From: Methanobacterium spitsbergense
GTDB taxonomy: Archaea > Methanobacteriota > Methanobacteria > Methanobacteriales > Methanobacteriaceae
Reading direction: 5' to 3'
DNA length: 64,000 bases
NCBI RefSeq assembly: GCF_019931065.1
Contig: NZ_JAIOUQ010000003.1
Span: 601,569 to 665,568, forward strand
This document shows, in pieces, positions 20,170 through 30,256 of this stretch. The translations under genes were made by a program, and so were the position numbers. Below the pieces are notes generated by a model. The model was not told where the DNA came from and did not search any database. It worked only from the letters and a program-made list of their open reading frames with translations. The first letter of the stretch is position 1, and the number at the start of each line of letters is the position of its first letter.

Positions 20170-21543
20170 ATGGAACCCATTATTAAAACGTTTGAGTCAC
20201 GTAAAAAACACATGTGTGTAAAGGGGGAAGGAATTTCCATCCCTACCTGTGATAAAGCCAGTTTACCTGGCACAGTAACACAGAGAACATGTGTGTTTGG
20301 TGGTGCAAGAATTGTTTTAATGCCAATTACAGATTCAATTCACCTTGTACATGGCCCAATTGGTTGTGCAGCATGTACATGGGATATTAGGGGAAGTAAA
20401 TCCTCAAGAGAAGATTTATATAAAAAAGGATGTTCTACAGACCTTAAAGAGAAAGATATTATCTTTGGGGGAGAAAAAAAGCTTTATGAGACTATAATGG
20501 AGCTCAATAAGATTTATAGTCCTGGGGCAATATTCGTGTATGCAACATGTGTTTCAGGTATCATAGGGGACGATATCAAGGCAGTATGTAAAAAATCAGA
20601 AGAAACAACAGGATGCAGAGTTATACCCGTTCAATCCGAAGGATATCAAGATCATAATAAAACCAAAGGACATTGGATAGGGGGTGATGCATTACTGGAT
20701 TATGTAATTGGAACCAAAGAACCTGAAAAAACAACACAATTTGACATAAATATTGTTGGTGAGTTTAATGTAGCCGGAGATCTCTGGGGAATAAAACCCC
20801 TAATCACTGCAATGGGTGTTAATATAATTAGTACATTAACTGGAGATTCACATGTGGATGAGATAGCCCAGGCACACCGAGCTAAGCTGAATATAGTTCA
20901 GTGTCAGAAGTCGTCTAATTATGTTGCCAAAAAAATGGAAAAGAAATATGGAATACCTTTTATAAAGGTTAATTTCTTTGGTCTTGAGCAAACTGTGAAT
21001 TCATTAAGGGAAATTGCTGATTTTTTTGGAAACCCTGAAATGATGTTAAGAACCGAAAAGATAATTGAAACTGGATTAAAAGAAGTTGAACATAAAACTG
21101 ATGAATATAAAGAGAGATTAACAGGGAAAACTGTGGCATTGTATGTTGGAGGCAATAAAGCATGGTCTCTTGTAAGGGCATTTGAAGAATTGGGTGTGGA
21201 TGTTATGATGTCTGGAACCAAGAATGGAATAAAAGAAGATTATGAAAGAATTAAAGAAACTGTAAAAGATGGTACAATAATTGTTGATGATGCCAATTCA
21301 ACAGAATTAGCCAGACTTCTTAAAAAATACCGGCCTAATCTCCTTATATCTGGTGCTAAAGAAAAATATATTTCATTAAAGCTGGGAATTCCATTCTGTG
21401 ATTTTAATCATGATCGCATATCTGCATTTGCAGGATTCAAAGGTTTTGTAAGCTTTGCACGGGAAGTTGATGCTTCTGTTTCAAGCCCAGTATTCGATCT
21501 TACATCCAAAAATTTGAGGGAGGAATTAGATGCATCAAAATAA
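20170..21543 (+). CDS. nifE: Nitrogenase cofactor assembly scaffold NifE
   Basis: A 457-residue NifD paralogue. NifE2N2 is the scaffold on which the NifB-derived iron-sulfur cluster matures to FeMo-cofactor. Conserved cysteines are seen in [15 protein letters not shown] and [12 protein letters not shown], with a Cys in VQCQKSSNY at the position of the NifD cofactor ligand. The NifD active-site His is not in the same context (KTKGHW here), fitting a scaffold rather than an enzyme. AGAGGT precedes the ATG. It overlaps nifN by 14 bases. Confidence 0.94.
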   Translation: MEPIIKTFESRKKHMCVKGEGISIPTCDKASLPGTVTQRTCVFGGARIVLMPITDSIHLVHGPIGCAACTWDIRGSKSSREDLYKKGCSTDLKEKDIIFGGEKKLYETIMELNKIYSPGAIFVYATCVSGIIGDDIKAVCKKSEETTGCRVIPVQSEGYQDHNKTKGHWIGGDALLDYVIGTKEPEKTTQFDINIVGEFNVAGDLWGIKPLITAMGVNIISTLTGDSHVDEIAQAHRAKLNIVQCQKSSNYVAKKMEKKYGIPFIKVNFFGLEQTVNSLREIADFFGNPEMMLRTEKIIETGLKEVEHKTDEYKERLTGKTVALYVGGNKAWSLVRAFEELGVDVMMSGTKNGIKEDYERIKETVKDGTIIVDDANSTELARLLKKYRPNLLISGAKEKYISLKLGIPFCDFNHDRISAFAGFKGFVSFAREVDASVSSPVFDLTSKNLREELDASK

Positions 21544-22918
21544 AAAGTTTTCAGTAATAAACCCCTCTAAAATGTGTCAGCCCATGGGTGCAATACAGGC
21601 TCTTTTAGGAGTAAATGATGCAATGCCCCTTATACACGGGTCTCAAGGTTGCAGTACATACATGAGGTTTCAGCTCACAAGACATTTTAGAGAACCAATA
21701 GAAGTTGCATCAACTTCAATGAGTGAGAAAACTGTGATATATGGAGGAGAATTCAATTTAATGAAAGCATTAAAAAATATAACAGAAAAACAATCTCCAA
21801 ATATCATAGCTGTTACATCAAGCTGTCTCACTGAAACAATTGGAGAAGATATGGAAGGGATAATAGCAAAATTCAACGAAGCAAATTTTGATAAAGATTT
21901 GCCGATAATTATACCTATATCAACTCCAAGTTATGTTGAATCACACGTTGAAGGATATAACCGAACCATAAAAGCTCTTGTGAAACATTTAGCTTCTAAA
22001 TCAGTACCAAATGGTAAAATAAACATCATTACGGGTAACATATCTCCTGCAGATGTGAAGGAAGTTAAAGAGATACTAAACAACCTAAACATCGAAAGTA
22101 TCATTTTAACTGATACATCAGAAAATCTTGATGCACCATTATCAGAATCAGCTTTGAATCTGTATAAAGATGGTACAACCATAGAAGAAATTGAAGATAC
22201 AGCTAATTCACTGGGTACTTTTGCATTGTCTAAACATGCAGATTCAGCAGGAACATATCTTAATAAAAAATTTGGAGTTAAATCTATATCTGGACCAATT
22301 CCACTTGGTATTGACAATACAGATTCATTTATAAATTCTGTATGTAAACTCGGAGATCTTGAAATTCCTGAATCAATAGAAAAAGATCGTGGCAGGTTAC
22401 TAGATGCTATGGTAGACGCACATTCATACAATTATCACCGAAAAGTTGCAATATTTGGAGATCCTGATTTTGTATCAGGGATGGCACGTTTCACATCTGA
22501 AATGGGAATGATACCAACTGTACTATGCACAGGAAGTAGAAGCCAAAGATTCATTGGAGACATAAATGTAATTGCCAATGAAAAAGGATTTAAGCCGGTT
22601 ATTTTGGCTGGTGGGGATCTATATGATATGCATCGAGAAATTAAAATAGCTGGTGCTGATGTGTTAATTGGAAATTCATATGGGACCCATATTGCTCATG
22701 AAGAGGGTATTCCACTCTTTAGAACAGGTTTTCCAATATTTGATAGATTAGGGGCACAGCGAATAGCTACTTTGGGATATAACGGCGGTATAGAATTTGT
22801 TGATAGATTAACAAACACTTTACTTGATTTTTACTACGATGAATCAGGGTATGAGATGGTTGATGAAGAATCAGAAGAAACAATCAAAAATGAGTTATTT
22901 GTGAGGGAGGAGGTTTAA
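21530..22918 (+). CDS. nifN: Nitrogenase cofactor assembly scaffold NifN
   Basis: A 462-residue NifK paralogue, partner of NifE. NifK-like landmarks are [33 protein letters not shown] and [13 protein letters not shown]. The C-terminal [20 protein letters not shown] is also typical. The start lies inside the end of nifE (14-base overlap), so the pair is translationally coupled. A short acidic tail ends in FVREEV. The presence of nifEN shows that the cluster includes the molybdenum-cofactor branch; nifB, also needed, is not in the window. Confidence 0.93.
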   Translation: MHQNKKFSVINPSKMCQPMGAIQALLGVNDAMPLIHGSQGCSTYMRFQLTRHFREPIEVASTSMSEKTVIYGGEFNLMKALKNITEKQSPNIIAVTSSCLTETIGEDMEGIIAKFNEANFDKDLPIIIPISTPSYVESHVEGYNRTIKALVKHLASKSVPNGKINIITGNISPADVKEVKEILNNLNIESIILTDTSENLDAPLSESALNLYKDGTTIEEIEDTANSLGTFALSKHADSAGTYLNKKFGVKSISGPIPLGIDNTDSFINSVCKLGDLEIPESIEKDRGRLLDAMVDAHSYNYHRKVAIFGDPDFVSGMARFTSEMGMIPTVLCTGSRSQRFIGDINVIANEKGFKPVILAGGDLYDMHREIKIAGADVLIGNSYGTHIAHEEGIPLFRTGFPIFDRLGAQRIATLGYNGGIEFVDRLTNTLLDFYYDESGYEMVDEESEETIKNELFVREEV

Positions 22919-23239
22919 TTGAAAATAGCAGTAGCATCAACCGATGGTAAAATAATAGACTTGCATTTTGGAGATGCAGATCAATTTTTAATTTTTAAAA
23001 TCAAGAATGGGGAAGGTATATTTCAGGAAATACGGAAGAAAACAGAAATTCCTCTTAACAATCATCAAGAACGTTGGGTTGCATCAATAGACCTCATAAC
23101 TGATTGTAAGGCAGTTCTTTGTAACAAAATTGGAAATGAACCTACAGTTGAACTTAGGAAATTGGGAATTAAACCAATACAGCTTGACTGTGATGTTAAA
23201 GACGCAGTTAAAGAATGTTCTGAGCATTTATTGGGTTAA
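22919..23239 (+). CDS. nifX: NifX-type dinitrogenase iron-molybdenum cofactor-binding protein
   Basis: A 106-residue member of the NifX/NafY/NifB-C-terminal family. The signature [27 protein letters not shown] (from residue 2) includes the conserved His of the HFG motif that contacts the cofactor precursor. Such proteins hold NifB-co or VK-cluster while it moves between NifB and NifEN. The start is TTG immediately after the nifN stop, with GGGAGGAGG upstream, and no ATG fits. By position it is the nifX of methanogen operons. Confidence 0.85.
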   Translation: MKIAVASTDGKIIDLHFGDADQFLIFKIKNGEGIFQEIRKKTEIPLNNHQERWVASIDLITDCKAVLCNKIGNEPTVELRKLGIKPIQLDCDVKDAVKECSEHLLG

Positions 23240-23274
23240 TTATGAATTTAGAATAAGATTTGGGGGGAATAAAT

Positions 23275-23487
23275 TTGATTACGGTAAATATAATTCTTGA
23301 TCATGATAAATGTCAGGGTTCAGATTGTGGGGTATGTGCATATGTATGTCCAACAAATGTTTTTTCTATTAAAGAAAATAAAATATGCGTAAATTCTCCT
23401 CAGTACTGTAAGTTATGTTACGAATGTCTAGAATTGTGTCCAAGTAGGGCTTTAGAACTTAATAAGAATGAAGGAAATTTCTTATAA
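23275..23487 (+). CDS. 2[4Fe-4S] ferredoxin at the end of the nif operon
   Basis: A 70-residue ferredoxin with two cluster motifs: a C-x4-C-x2-C-x3-CP near the N terminus (CQGSDCGVCAYVCP) and a C-x2-C-x2-C-x3-CP (CKLCYECLELCP). It is likely an electron carrier to NifH or in cofactor assembly. The start is the TTG at 23275 because the strong site GGGGGGA at 23261-23267 precedes it; an upstream in-frame TTG at 23260 would contain that site. It follows nifX by 35 bases and is followed by a T-rich terminator, so it is probably the last gene of the nif unit. Confidence 0.85.
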   Translation: MITVNIILDHDKCQGSDCGVCAYVCPTNVFSIKENKICVNSPQYCKLCYECLELCPSRALELNKNEGNFL

Positions 23488-23488
23488 T

Positions 23489-23508
23489 GTTTTTATTTTT
23501 TTTTATTT
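23489..23508 (+). terminator. T-rich terminator after the nif operon
   Basis: The stop of the ferredoxin gene is followed at once by a nearly pure T stretch with single A interruptions (16 of 20 bases T), the usual archaeal terminator form. A second T-rich tract follows near 23545-23555. Confidence 0.5.
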
Positions 23509-23722
23509 ACCTAAATAAGGGAGTTCATTTACATCTAATAAATTTTTTTTATTTTCTTAAAAAAAGTATTTGAATATTTATTCTTCAAATTTGAGCAAAA
23601 GTTAAAATGTTTATTCAGCCAAATATTGGATAGGAAAATAGATCTATTTAATTAAAATGTGAGGCTAATATCCAATTATTAGTCTTACTAATTAAAATGT
23701 AACAATACTAAGGGAAACGAAC

Positions 23723-23932
23723 ATGATAACTGTTAACGAGAAATTATGCAAGGGATGCAATATTTGCAAGGAATTTTGCCCCCATAATGTTTACGAAGAA
23801 TCAAAAACCCTTAATAATAAGGGAATTAATGTGCCTTGTCCTAAAAATAAAGAAAATTGTACAAAGTGTGGATTATGCACCCTTATGTGTCCGGATCAAG
23901 CAATAAAAGTGGATGATGAGAATGAAGACTGA
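23723..23932 (+). CDS. korD: 2-oxoglutarate:ferredoxin oxidoreductase, delta (ferredoxin) subunit
   Basis: A 69-residue 2[4Fe-4S] protein with CKGCNICKEFCP near the N terminus and CTKCGLCTLMCP near the C terminus, separated by a loop with one further Cys. It transfers electrons between the KorAB active site and soluble ferredoxin. It is first in korD-korA-korB-korC-sucC, the order I recall from Methanothermobacter. AGGGAAACG precedes the ATG. Its 3' end overlaps the korA start region, so the subunits are co-translated. Confidence 0.9.
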   Translation: MITVNEKLCKGCNICKEFCPHNVYEESKTLNNKGINVPCPKNKENCTKCGLCTLMCPDQAIKVDDENED

Positions 23933-25046
23933 AAAATACTTTATACAAGGTAATGAAGCCTGTGCAAGGGGAGCTATAAAGGCAGGATGCAGGTTTTTTG
24001 CGGGTTATCCCATAACTCCTTCGACTGAAATAGCCGAGGATATGGCAGTTTTCCTACCAAGGGAAGGTGGAACATTTATTCAGATGGAAGATGAGATATC
24101 GGCTCTTGGGGCAGTAATTGGTGGTGTTTGGGGCGGTATGAAAGGAATGACTGCTACATCCGGACCTGGATTTTCTCTTATGCAGGAGCATATAGGATAT
24201 GCTGCTATGACTGAAACTCCACTGGTTATTGTGAATATGCAAAGGGGCTCACCATCAACTGGACAGCCTACAATGGCCTCTCAGAGTGATATGATGCAGG
24301 CTAGATGGGGATCCCATGGAGATTATGAGATAATTGCTCTATCTCCTGCGTCTGTACAAGAATGCTTTGATTTTACAGTCATGGCTTTTAACCTTGCAGA
24401 AAAATATAGGGTTCCTGTAATGGTAATGGCTGATGAGATTGTTGGCCATATGCGTGAAAAGATAAACATACCTGAAAAAACTGAGATAATTGCTAGATCC
24501 ATGCCGGATGAGGATCCATTAACCTTTTTACCTTACAAATCGGAGCCGGATGGAACATCCGATATGCCTGCGTTTGGTGATGGATATAAACTTCTTATTA
24601 CAGGTCTTACACATGATGAACGAGGTTATCCGGATGCATCAAGTCCAAAATCTCATTCAAAACTTGTAAACAGGCTTTGCAATAAGATACTTGCTAAAAC
24701 CGATGAAATTGCAATGGTAAAAACCATGTTTACTGAAGATGCCGATGTTCTTATTGTATCTTATGGTGCACCATCAAGATCTGTTAGCACAGCTGTTAAA
24801 AAAGCAAGGGAAGATGGTGTAAAAGCAGGTTTTATAAAACTTGAAACTGTATGGCCATTTCCTGAGAGCATGCTATTGAGTGCTGCTAAAAATGCCACTA
24901 GAGTTATTGTAGTTGAAATGAACCTAGGCCAGATTTTTTATGAGGTTCAAAGGGTATTAAGAGACCATAATGTTGAAAATCTCCCAAAGATAGGTGGAGA
25001 AATGCATAAGCCCGATGAAATACTTGAAAAAATTGAGAAAGGCTGA
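23922..25046 (+). CDS. korA: 2-oxoglutarate:ferredoxin oxidoreductase, alpha subunit
   Basis: About 374 residues, the alpha chain of the KorABCD enzyme. In methanogens it reductively carboxylates succinyl-CoA with reduced ferredoxin and CO2 to 2-oxoglutarate, the last step of the incomplete reductive citric acid pathway. Motifs: GNEACARGAIKAGCRFFAGYP with PSTEIAE (the GYPITPSTE signature of alpha subunits), EDEISALGAVIGG, SGPGFSLMQE and the C-terminal KLETVWPFP. In-frame ATGs at 23913, 23916 and 23922 are all possible; the last gives the usual MKTEKYFIQGNEA start. It overlaps korD by 11 bases. Confidence 0.92.
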   Translation: MKTEKYFIQGNEACARGAIKAGCRFFAGYPITPSTEIAEDMAVFLPREGGTFIQMEDEISALGAVIGGVWGGMKGMTATSGPGFSLMQEHIGYAAMTETPLVIVNMQRGSPSTGQPTMASQSDMMQARWGSHGDYEIIALSPASVQECFDFTVMAFNLAEKYRVPVMVMADEIVGHMREKINIPEKTEIIARSMPDEDPLTFLPYKSEPDGTSDMPAFGDGYKLLITGLTHDERGYPDASSPKSHSKLVNRLCNKILAKTDEIAMVKTMFTEDADVLIVSYGAPSRSVSTAVKKAREDGVKAGFIKLETVWPFPESMLLSAAKNATRVIVVEMNLGQIFYEVQRVLRDHNVENLPKIGGEMHKPDEILEKIEKG

Positions 25047-25133
25047 TAATTAGATGGAATCATAATTTAACATAAAAAATTTATGACTTTATACAAAGTT
25101 TATTGATGGTCTTAATTTATGGAGATGAGAAAT

Positions 25134-26000
25134 ATGGATAAAACGAATCAAAATCGTTTTATGAAATACTTGAGAACTGACAGACTTCCTAACATTTTCT
25201 GTGCAGGATGTGGGAATGGAATTATCATGAACACATTTTTCAATGCCATAGAGCTAGCTAAACTTGATTTTGATAATCTTGCTCTTGTGTCTGGAATTGG
25301 ATGTTCATCTAGAGTTCCTGGGTATATCAAGTGTGATTCAATGCACACAACACATGGACGCCCAATAGCATTTGCAACTGGTCTAAAACTTGCGAATCCC
25401 GAACTTGATGTTGTTGTGTTTACTGGGGATGGTGATGCAGCAGCTATAGGTGGAAATCATTTAATACATGGTTCCAGAAGGAATATAGACATCACTGTTA
25501 TTTGTATAAATAATAGTATATATGGAATGACAGGTGGTCAGATAAGTCCAACCTCTCCAACTGGAAGTTATGGAAGCACAGCACCATTTGGTGCTATTGA
25601 AAAACCATTTAATTTAGCAGAACTTACCAAAGCTGCAGGTGCTACCTATGTTGCACGATGGACAACAGCCCATCCAGTGCAGCTTTCAAATGCAATTAAA
25701 AAAGGATTCAACAATAAAGGATTTTCTTTTATTGAGGCAGTTTCACAATGCCCTACATATTTTGGGCGTAAAAATAAGATGAAAACTGCGGTATCAATGA
25801 TGCAGTGGATGAAGGATCAATCTATACTAAAAAGACAGGCAGACAAACTTGAAATAGCGGAATTAGAGGGTAAACTTATCATTGGAGAATTCCAAAATAA
25901 AGATGAGCCAGAATACACTGAAAAGATTTGTAAACTTCTTGAAGCTAAATGTAAAACAGGAAAGCCTTCTTCAATTAGATCAGCATACCAGGGGGAGTGA
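25134..26000 (+). CDS. korB: 2-oxoglutarate:ferredoxin oxidoreductase, beta subunit
   Basis: About 288 residues, the thiamine-diphosphate-binding subunit. FCAGCGNGI near the N terminus is the conserved start, and GDGDAAAIGGNHLIHGSRRN followed by CINNSIYGMTGGQ is the thiamine diphosphate motif (GDG ... NN). SPTSPTGSYGSTAPFG and ECVSQCPTYFGR-like sequence (EAVSQCPTYFGR) are typical of Kor rather than Por chains. The ATG at 25134 is preferred because GGAGATGAG precedes it; the ATG at 25119 would include that site. A gap of 87 bases separates it from korA. Confidence 0.92.
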   Translation: MDKTNQNRFMKYLRTDRLPNIFCAGCGNGIIMNTFFNAIELAKLDFDNLALVSGIGCSSRVPGYIKCDSMHTTHGRPIAFATGLKLANPELDVVVFTGDGDAAAIGGNHLIHGSRRNIDITVICINNSIYGMTGGQISPTSPTGSYGSTAPFGAIEKPFNLAELTKAAGATYVARWTTAHPVQLSNAIKKGFNNKGFSFIEAVSQCPTYFGRKNKMKTAVSMMQWMKDQSILKRQADKLEIAELEGKLIIGEFQNKDEPEYTEKICKLLEAKCKTGKPSSIRSAYQGE

Positions 26001-26001
26001 A

Positions 26002-26550
26002 ATGCGTAAAGATATTAGAATAGCAGGTTTCGGTGGTCAGGGGATCATACTAGCAGGAATCGTTATTGGAAAAGCGGCAGCACTACACGATGGTATACAT
26101 GCGGTTCAAACACAGTCTTATGGTCCAGAAGCCAGAGGTGGTGCTTCAAGAACAGAAGTCGTTGTTAGTGATGAGGAAGTGGATTATCCTAAGGTACAAA
26201 ATCCGGATATATTTGTTGCCATGTCACAAACAGCATTAACTGCATATCTTGATGATCTTAAAGATGGCGGTACTTTAATTGTAGATCCTGACATGATATC
26301 CGAGGAAGAAATATTGCCATTTGTAGAGAAACACAAAATAAAGCTTTATAAAGCTCCAGCAACTAAAACCGCATCAGAAGAAATAGGAATAAAAATAGTT
26401 GCTAATATTGTTATGATTGGGGCTATAACAAAAATAACAAAGGTAGTATCTGAAGAGGCTGCAAGGGCATCTATAGCTGAAAGCGTTCCACCAGGAACAG
26501 AGAAAAAAAACCTGGCAGCATTTGAAGCAGGTTTAAAACTAGCTGATTAG
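26002..26550 (+). CDS. korC: 2-oxoglutarate:ferredoxin oxidoreductase, gamma subunit
   Basis: A 182-residue gamma chain with the family start RIAGFGGQGIILAG, then QSYGPEARGGASRTEVVVS and DPDMISEEE. It completes the KorABCD complex. The longer open frame beginning at 25882 overlaps korB and is not the gene: GGGGGAGTGA immediately before the ATG at 26002 fixes the start, one base after the korB stop. It is followed after 10 bases by sucC. Confidence 0.92.
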   Translation: MRKDIRIAGFGGQGIILAGIVIGKAAALHDGIHAVQTQSYGPEARGGASRTEVVVSDEEVDYPKVQNPDIFVAMSQTALTAYLDDLKDGGTLIVDPDMISEEEILPFVEKHKIKLYKAPATKTASEEIGIKIVANIVMIGAITKITKVVSEEAARASIAESVPPGTEKKNLAAFEAGLKLAD

Positions 26551-26560
26551 GAGGTTAAAT

Positions 26561-27667
26561 GTGAAGATTCATGAATATATAGCGAAGGACGTATTCAAGG
26601 GTGAAGGAATACCAGTACCTAATAACAAGATGGTAACAAATCCTGAAGATGCCAGAAAAGCTGCTATTGAGATTAAAAAACCTGTTGCAATCAAATCACA
26701 GGTTCTTGTGGGTGGTAGGGGAAAGGCAGGAGGAATAAAGTTTGCTGAAATACCCGATGATGTGTACGATAAAACCAAAAAAATTCTTGGTTCAATAATC
26801 AAGGATGAATTAGTAGAAATGGTGTTGATCGAGGAAAAAATTGAAATTTTATCTGAGTATTATTTAAGCGTTGTCCTAGATAGATCAGCAAAAAAACCAC
26901 TTATAATGGCAAGCATGTCTGGTGGTGTTGATATTGAGGAAGTTGCAAGTGAAACACCTGAGAAAATAGTTAAATATTACTTGAATCCTCTGAATGAATT
27001 TTTACCTTATCAAGGAAGGGAAATTGCTATTAAAATGGGTGTTCCAAACCCTCTTATTTCAAAGATAGGTATGGTTATTTGGAAGCTCTTCAATGTTTTT
27101 CAGAAATATGATGCAACCATAGCCGAAATAAATCCTCTTGTTGTGACTGCAAATGGCGTAATTGCAGCAGATGCAAAACTTGATATCGATGATGATGCTC
27201 TTTACAGGCAAAAAGAACTGGTTGAACTTGAAAATGTAACAAAGGACGAATTTGCATATGTAAAGCTCGATGGGAACATTGCGGTAATTGGGAACGGTGC
27301 TGGATTAACCTTGAGTGGAATGGATATGCTGAAACTTTATGGAGGAGAACCAGCCACATTTCTGGATATAGGTGGCGGATCTTCGAGAGAAAATATAGCA
27401 AAAGCATTGAACATTGTAATATCTGATCCTGATGTTAAAACAGTATTTTTAAATGTACTTGGAGGAATAACAAGGGCAGATGATGTTGCAAGAGGGGTAT
27501 TGGATGTTTTAAACGCTTCTAAGCGTAAAGTTCCTCTGGTCATACGGTTGACTGGTACCAATGAGGAAGAAGGTCAGAAAATACTCAAAGAAGCTGGTGT
27601 TTCGTATGAAACATCCATGGAAGCTGCTGCAAAAAAAGCTGTCGAGCTTTGCAAAGATATTAAATAA
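26561..27667 (+). CDS. sucC: Succinyl-CoA synthetase, beta subunit (ADP-forming type)
   Basis: A 368-residue ATP-grasp protein: KIHEYIAKDVFKGEGIPVP at the start, SQVLVGGRGKAGGIKFA in the ATP-grasp region, and the CoA-ligase part GNGAGLTLSGMD, FLDIGGGSSRENI and VFLNVLGGITRADDVA. It forms succinyl-CoA, the substrate of the Kor complex, from succinate, ATP and CoA. The start is GTG with TTAGGAGG upstream, 10 bases after korC. No sucD (alpha subunit) follows; it must be elsewhere. Together korDABC-sucC form one biosynthetic operon for 2-oxoglutarate. Confidence 0.93.
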   Translation: MKIHEYIAKDVFKGEGIPVPNNKMVTNPEDARKAAIEIKKPVAIKSQVLVGGRGKAGGIKFAEIPDDVYDKTKKILGSIIKDELVEMVLIEEKIEILSEYYLSVVLDRSAKKPLIMASMSGGVDIEEVASETPEKIVKYYLNPLNEFLPYQGREIAIKMGVPNPLISKIGMVIWKLFNVFQKYDATIAEINPLVVTANGVIAADAKLDIDDDALYRQKELVELENVTKDEFAYVKLDGNIAVIGNGAGLTLSGMDMLKLYGGEPATFLDIGGGSSRENIAKALNIVISDPDVKTVFLNVLGGITRADDVARGVLDVLNASKRKVPLVIRLTGTNEEEGQKILKEAGVSYETSMEAAAKKAVELCKDIK

Positions 27668-27687
27668 CTTTTTTTATATTTCTATTC
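27668..27687 (+). terminator. T-rich terminator after sucC
   Basis: CTTTTTTTATATTTCTATTC begins one base after the sucC stop codon, the poly-T form of archaeal terminators. The remaining 260 bases to the convergent gene show nothing further. Confidence 0.45.
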
Positions 27688-27951
27688 TTTATTCAAAAAA
27701 AACATTAAAATTAAAATAATTCAAGTGTATCATTAATTAATATTCCCCTAATTAAATTAAGATAAATTTCATTTTGTGTATAATTATACAATGAATTTTA
27801 AATATTCGCTTAGCTTTGTGATCATTATGTTTTTAGAAATGTTTTGGTGTTGGTAAGATATCACTTTTAATACCATAATTTTTATTAATTTTTTATTAGT
27901 AATTCGCTTTAAAATATTGAAACTTAATTAAAAAAAGAAATTATTCAAAAT

Positions 27952-29034
27952 TCAGATATTTCTTTTAATACTTAGTATATGGGCCATCACAAGCGCTGAA
28001 AGGAATATATAAACTAGCATGGCGATTCCATTAAATGTTCTATTGAACAAGAAAAGTGCAATTATACTTTGTGATAAGAACGCAGTTAAAGCACCTATCA
28101 AAAGAGCTTCTCGACCTAAATACATTCTACTTCCATTTTTACGTTTACTTCGGTAATTTCTTAGTATGTAAAATCCAGTCAATGTAACAATCATGATCCA
28201 TACCATAAGTGCTAAAAGACCACCATATCCAAAATCAAATGCAACTCCGAAAATTCCTGGAAGCATGTAATCGATAGCATCTTTTTTTACCACTAAAACA
28301 CCGGCAAATAATGGAAATGGAAGCGTGAAAAAGTTTATCAGGTTCATGGGCATGGAAATATAACCATCAGAACCTCCAAGACACTGGGCTCCCCAGAAAC
28401 ATGAGCCCTGAACATGTCCCCAAAATGTTGTATTTTTTATGACCATGGTCAAACTGGGCATAGCAAATTCTTCAATCCGGGATATCCTTAAGAGAGGGCT
28501 TAGTATTGGAGCATTGAGTATTTTAGAAAGAATTTCCAAAATTCCAAAACCAGCTAAACCTGCACCCATAACTAATAAAATTCTTTTTAAAGTTATAGTA
28601 GATGTCCTTCTGAAACTTTTAGACATTATTAACGTGCCAACAAACCATCCAAGTAACCATAACAATAAAAAGGATCGATGCATTATCCCGCCAGCAACTG
28701 CTATTACAAAGAAGAGTATAATTGAAAGAGTCTTTATGGATGATGATTTAATATCTACCTCAGTTAATAAACTGGCTGAAGCAGAAAGTGTTACCCAAGA
28801 GAAAACTGCCAATGGACCAAATGGATGTGTAAACTCATGATGCGATACAAATGGAAGGAAAAGAAAAGCAGTGTCAATACTGAAGATTCCTGCAAGTACA
28901 ACAGTTAACATTAATGCAAGAAACAAAACTAAACTAAGTGGAATTGCTATAACATTAAAGATAAGCAGCATACCAACATGCACCATTATTACAACTTCTA
29001 AAATGAACTGAAGATGATTTTCTGCTATCAACAT
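27952..29034 (-). CDS. Polytopic membrane protein of unknown function
   Basis: A 360-residue protein with about nine or ten hydrophobic spans. I do not recognise the family. A loop after the second span holds FVSHHEFTHPFGPLAVFSW, a cluster of His, Glu and aromatic residues that could face the membrane surface or bind metal. The middle loop (about 195-230) has a CFWGAQCLGGSDG stretch with two cysteines. Overall shape recalls O-antigen polymerase-like or acyltransferase-like membrane enzymes, but no motif supports either. GTGATAAC precedes the ATG. It is transcribed leftward and separated by 108 bases from the DUF1002 gene on the same strand. Confidence 0.6.
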   Translation of the reverse strand: MLIAENHLQFILEVVIMVHVGMLLIFNVIAIPLSLVLFLALMLTVVLAGIFSIDTAFLFLPFVSHHEFTHPFGPLAVFSWVTLSASASLLTEVDIKSSSIKTLSIILFFVIAVAGGIMHRSFLLLWLLGWFVGTLIMSKSFRRTSTITLKRILLVMGAGLAGFGILEILSKILNAPILSPLLRISRIEEFAMPSLTMVIKNTTFWGHVQGSCFWGAQCLGGSDGYISMPMNLINFFTLPFPLFAGVLVVKKDAIDYMLPGIFGVAFDFGYGGLLALMVWIMIVTLTGFYILRNYRSKRKNGSRMYLGREALLIGALTAFLSQSIIALFLFNRTFNGIAMLVYIFLSALVMAHILSIKRNI

Positions 29035-29141
29035 GTTATCACTATGATCTCTATATATTTATACTGAATTTAGAGTAATTTCATTTATTCTCTGGCATTA
29101 CTTGATTAAAATATTCGTTTATCGAGGATATAAATTCAAAT

Positions 29142-30008
29142 TCACTGTCCAGATACAAGACTACTCAAATAATTGAAGATACTTTGAAGGTAGTTCATTA
29201 TCTGTTCAATAATTCCACCAGATTGAGTTGCCTGAGTTGTAACACTCTGAAGTTTATTTTTGAAATCAGTTAAACTTGACTGGGCCTGCTGAGAATTTGC
29301 AAGTGAATTTGCAATCTGCTGTGCCTGTTGGTCTGATAAATTGATATTCATGCTGTTAGCTATATTAATTACTATTACCTTAATCTGAGCAGGATCCTGA
29401 AGATTCTGATTTTGAACCTGGTCCATTGCCTTAGAGAATAAGTCTGCTATTTTATCTGGACTTTGTCCTGTTTGATTTACAATTTGTGTCTCAGTGTAAA
29501 GTTCCTCTGTGGCTGCTTTTTTGGCTTGATCTGGTATGGGGGCTCCTACAGCTACTTCATATGATTCAAGTACACCTGCAAGGGCAGCTTCTCCAGATGC
29601 TGAAATAGGGGACGATACAACTACATATCCGTTATTTATTCCCGTTGATTTTAATGCATTGGCATACATTTTAGGTGTAACAACTGTTATTTTGCTACTG
29701 TCAACAACCACGTTAATACCTTGACTGTAGCTTAGATCAACCATTGCACAGGAAAAGATTTGGCTTGATGGGTAGGTTCTTCCGGTTATGTTCATAGATA
29801 TTGCATTAACTTCAGAGGCCGTAACAACCTTGGAAGTAGCATCACTAACATTTTTGCTTGTCTTAGACTGGAAATAAGTGTTCATAGAATTTTTCCAATC
29901 CGCATTAGTATAAGTTGTTTCTCCATAGGTTATTGCAAAACCTGAAACACCATAAATCGGACTTATTATCATTATTAAGAGAATCAATCCAAGTGCCAAC
30001 TTCTTCAT
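29142..30008 (-). CDS. Secreted DUF1002 (YpuA-like) protein
   Basis: About 288 residues with an N-terminal signal peptide (hydrophobic residues 3-21). The body matches the DUF1002/YpuA family by eye: ITYGETTYTNAD, a long linker, FSCAMVDLSYSQGINVVV, ITVVTPKMYANAL, VVVSSPISASGEAALAGVL and AATEELYTETQI. The family is known mainly from Firmicutes and has no assigned function. A Gln-rich helical segment (about 190-265) and a hydrophobic helix close the chain. The ATG at 30008 is chosen because GGTGAT lies just upstream; the longer frame from 30023 would include it. Confidence 0.7.
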   Translation of the reverse strand: MKKLALGLILLIMIISPIYGVSGFAITYGETTYTNADWKNSMNTYFQSKTSKNVSDATSKVVTASEVNAISMNITGRTYPSSQIFSCAMVDLSYSQGINVVVDSSKITVVTPKMYANALKSTGINNGYVVVSSPISASGEAALAGVLESYEVAVGAPIPDQAKKAATEELYTETQIVNQTGQSPDKIADLFSKAMDQVQNQNLQDPAQIKVIVINIANSMNINLSDQQAQQIANSLANSQQAQSSLTDFKNKLQSVTTQATQSGGIIEQIMNYLQSIFNYLSSLVSGQ

Positions 30009-30256
30009 AACTATCACCATCATATCTTTCCATTGATTATGTTGAATTTACTATTAAATCTTCTTCATACTATGATCCATATCCTAATTAAAGTTATTGT
30101 TTTAAACCTTTTAAAAGCCTCTGAATTTCCTTCAAACTATAGAAGTTTAATTAATTGAACTTTAAAAAGAATGTAACTTAAACATTCTTTGTTTATGATT
30201 TTTCACATGATAAATTGTTATGTTCTATGTTTATTTCTTCGTAATAGAACATATAT

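Noticed and set aside
25882..26001. Upstream extension of the korC frame overlapping korB by 119 bases
   Set aside because: The strong GGGGGAGTGA ribosome site sits immediately before the ATG at 26002, which gives the standard gamma-subunit N terminus; the extension is korB sequence in another frame.
27090..27407. Reverse-strand open frame inside sucC
   Set aside because: It is a shadow of a well-supported ATP-grasp gene, with biased composition and no ribosome site. The same holds for the many other antisense frames in rpo, EF and nif genes.
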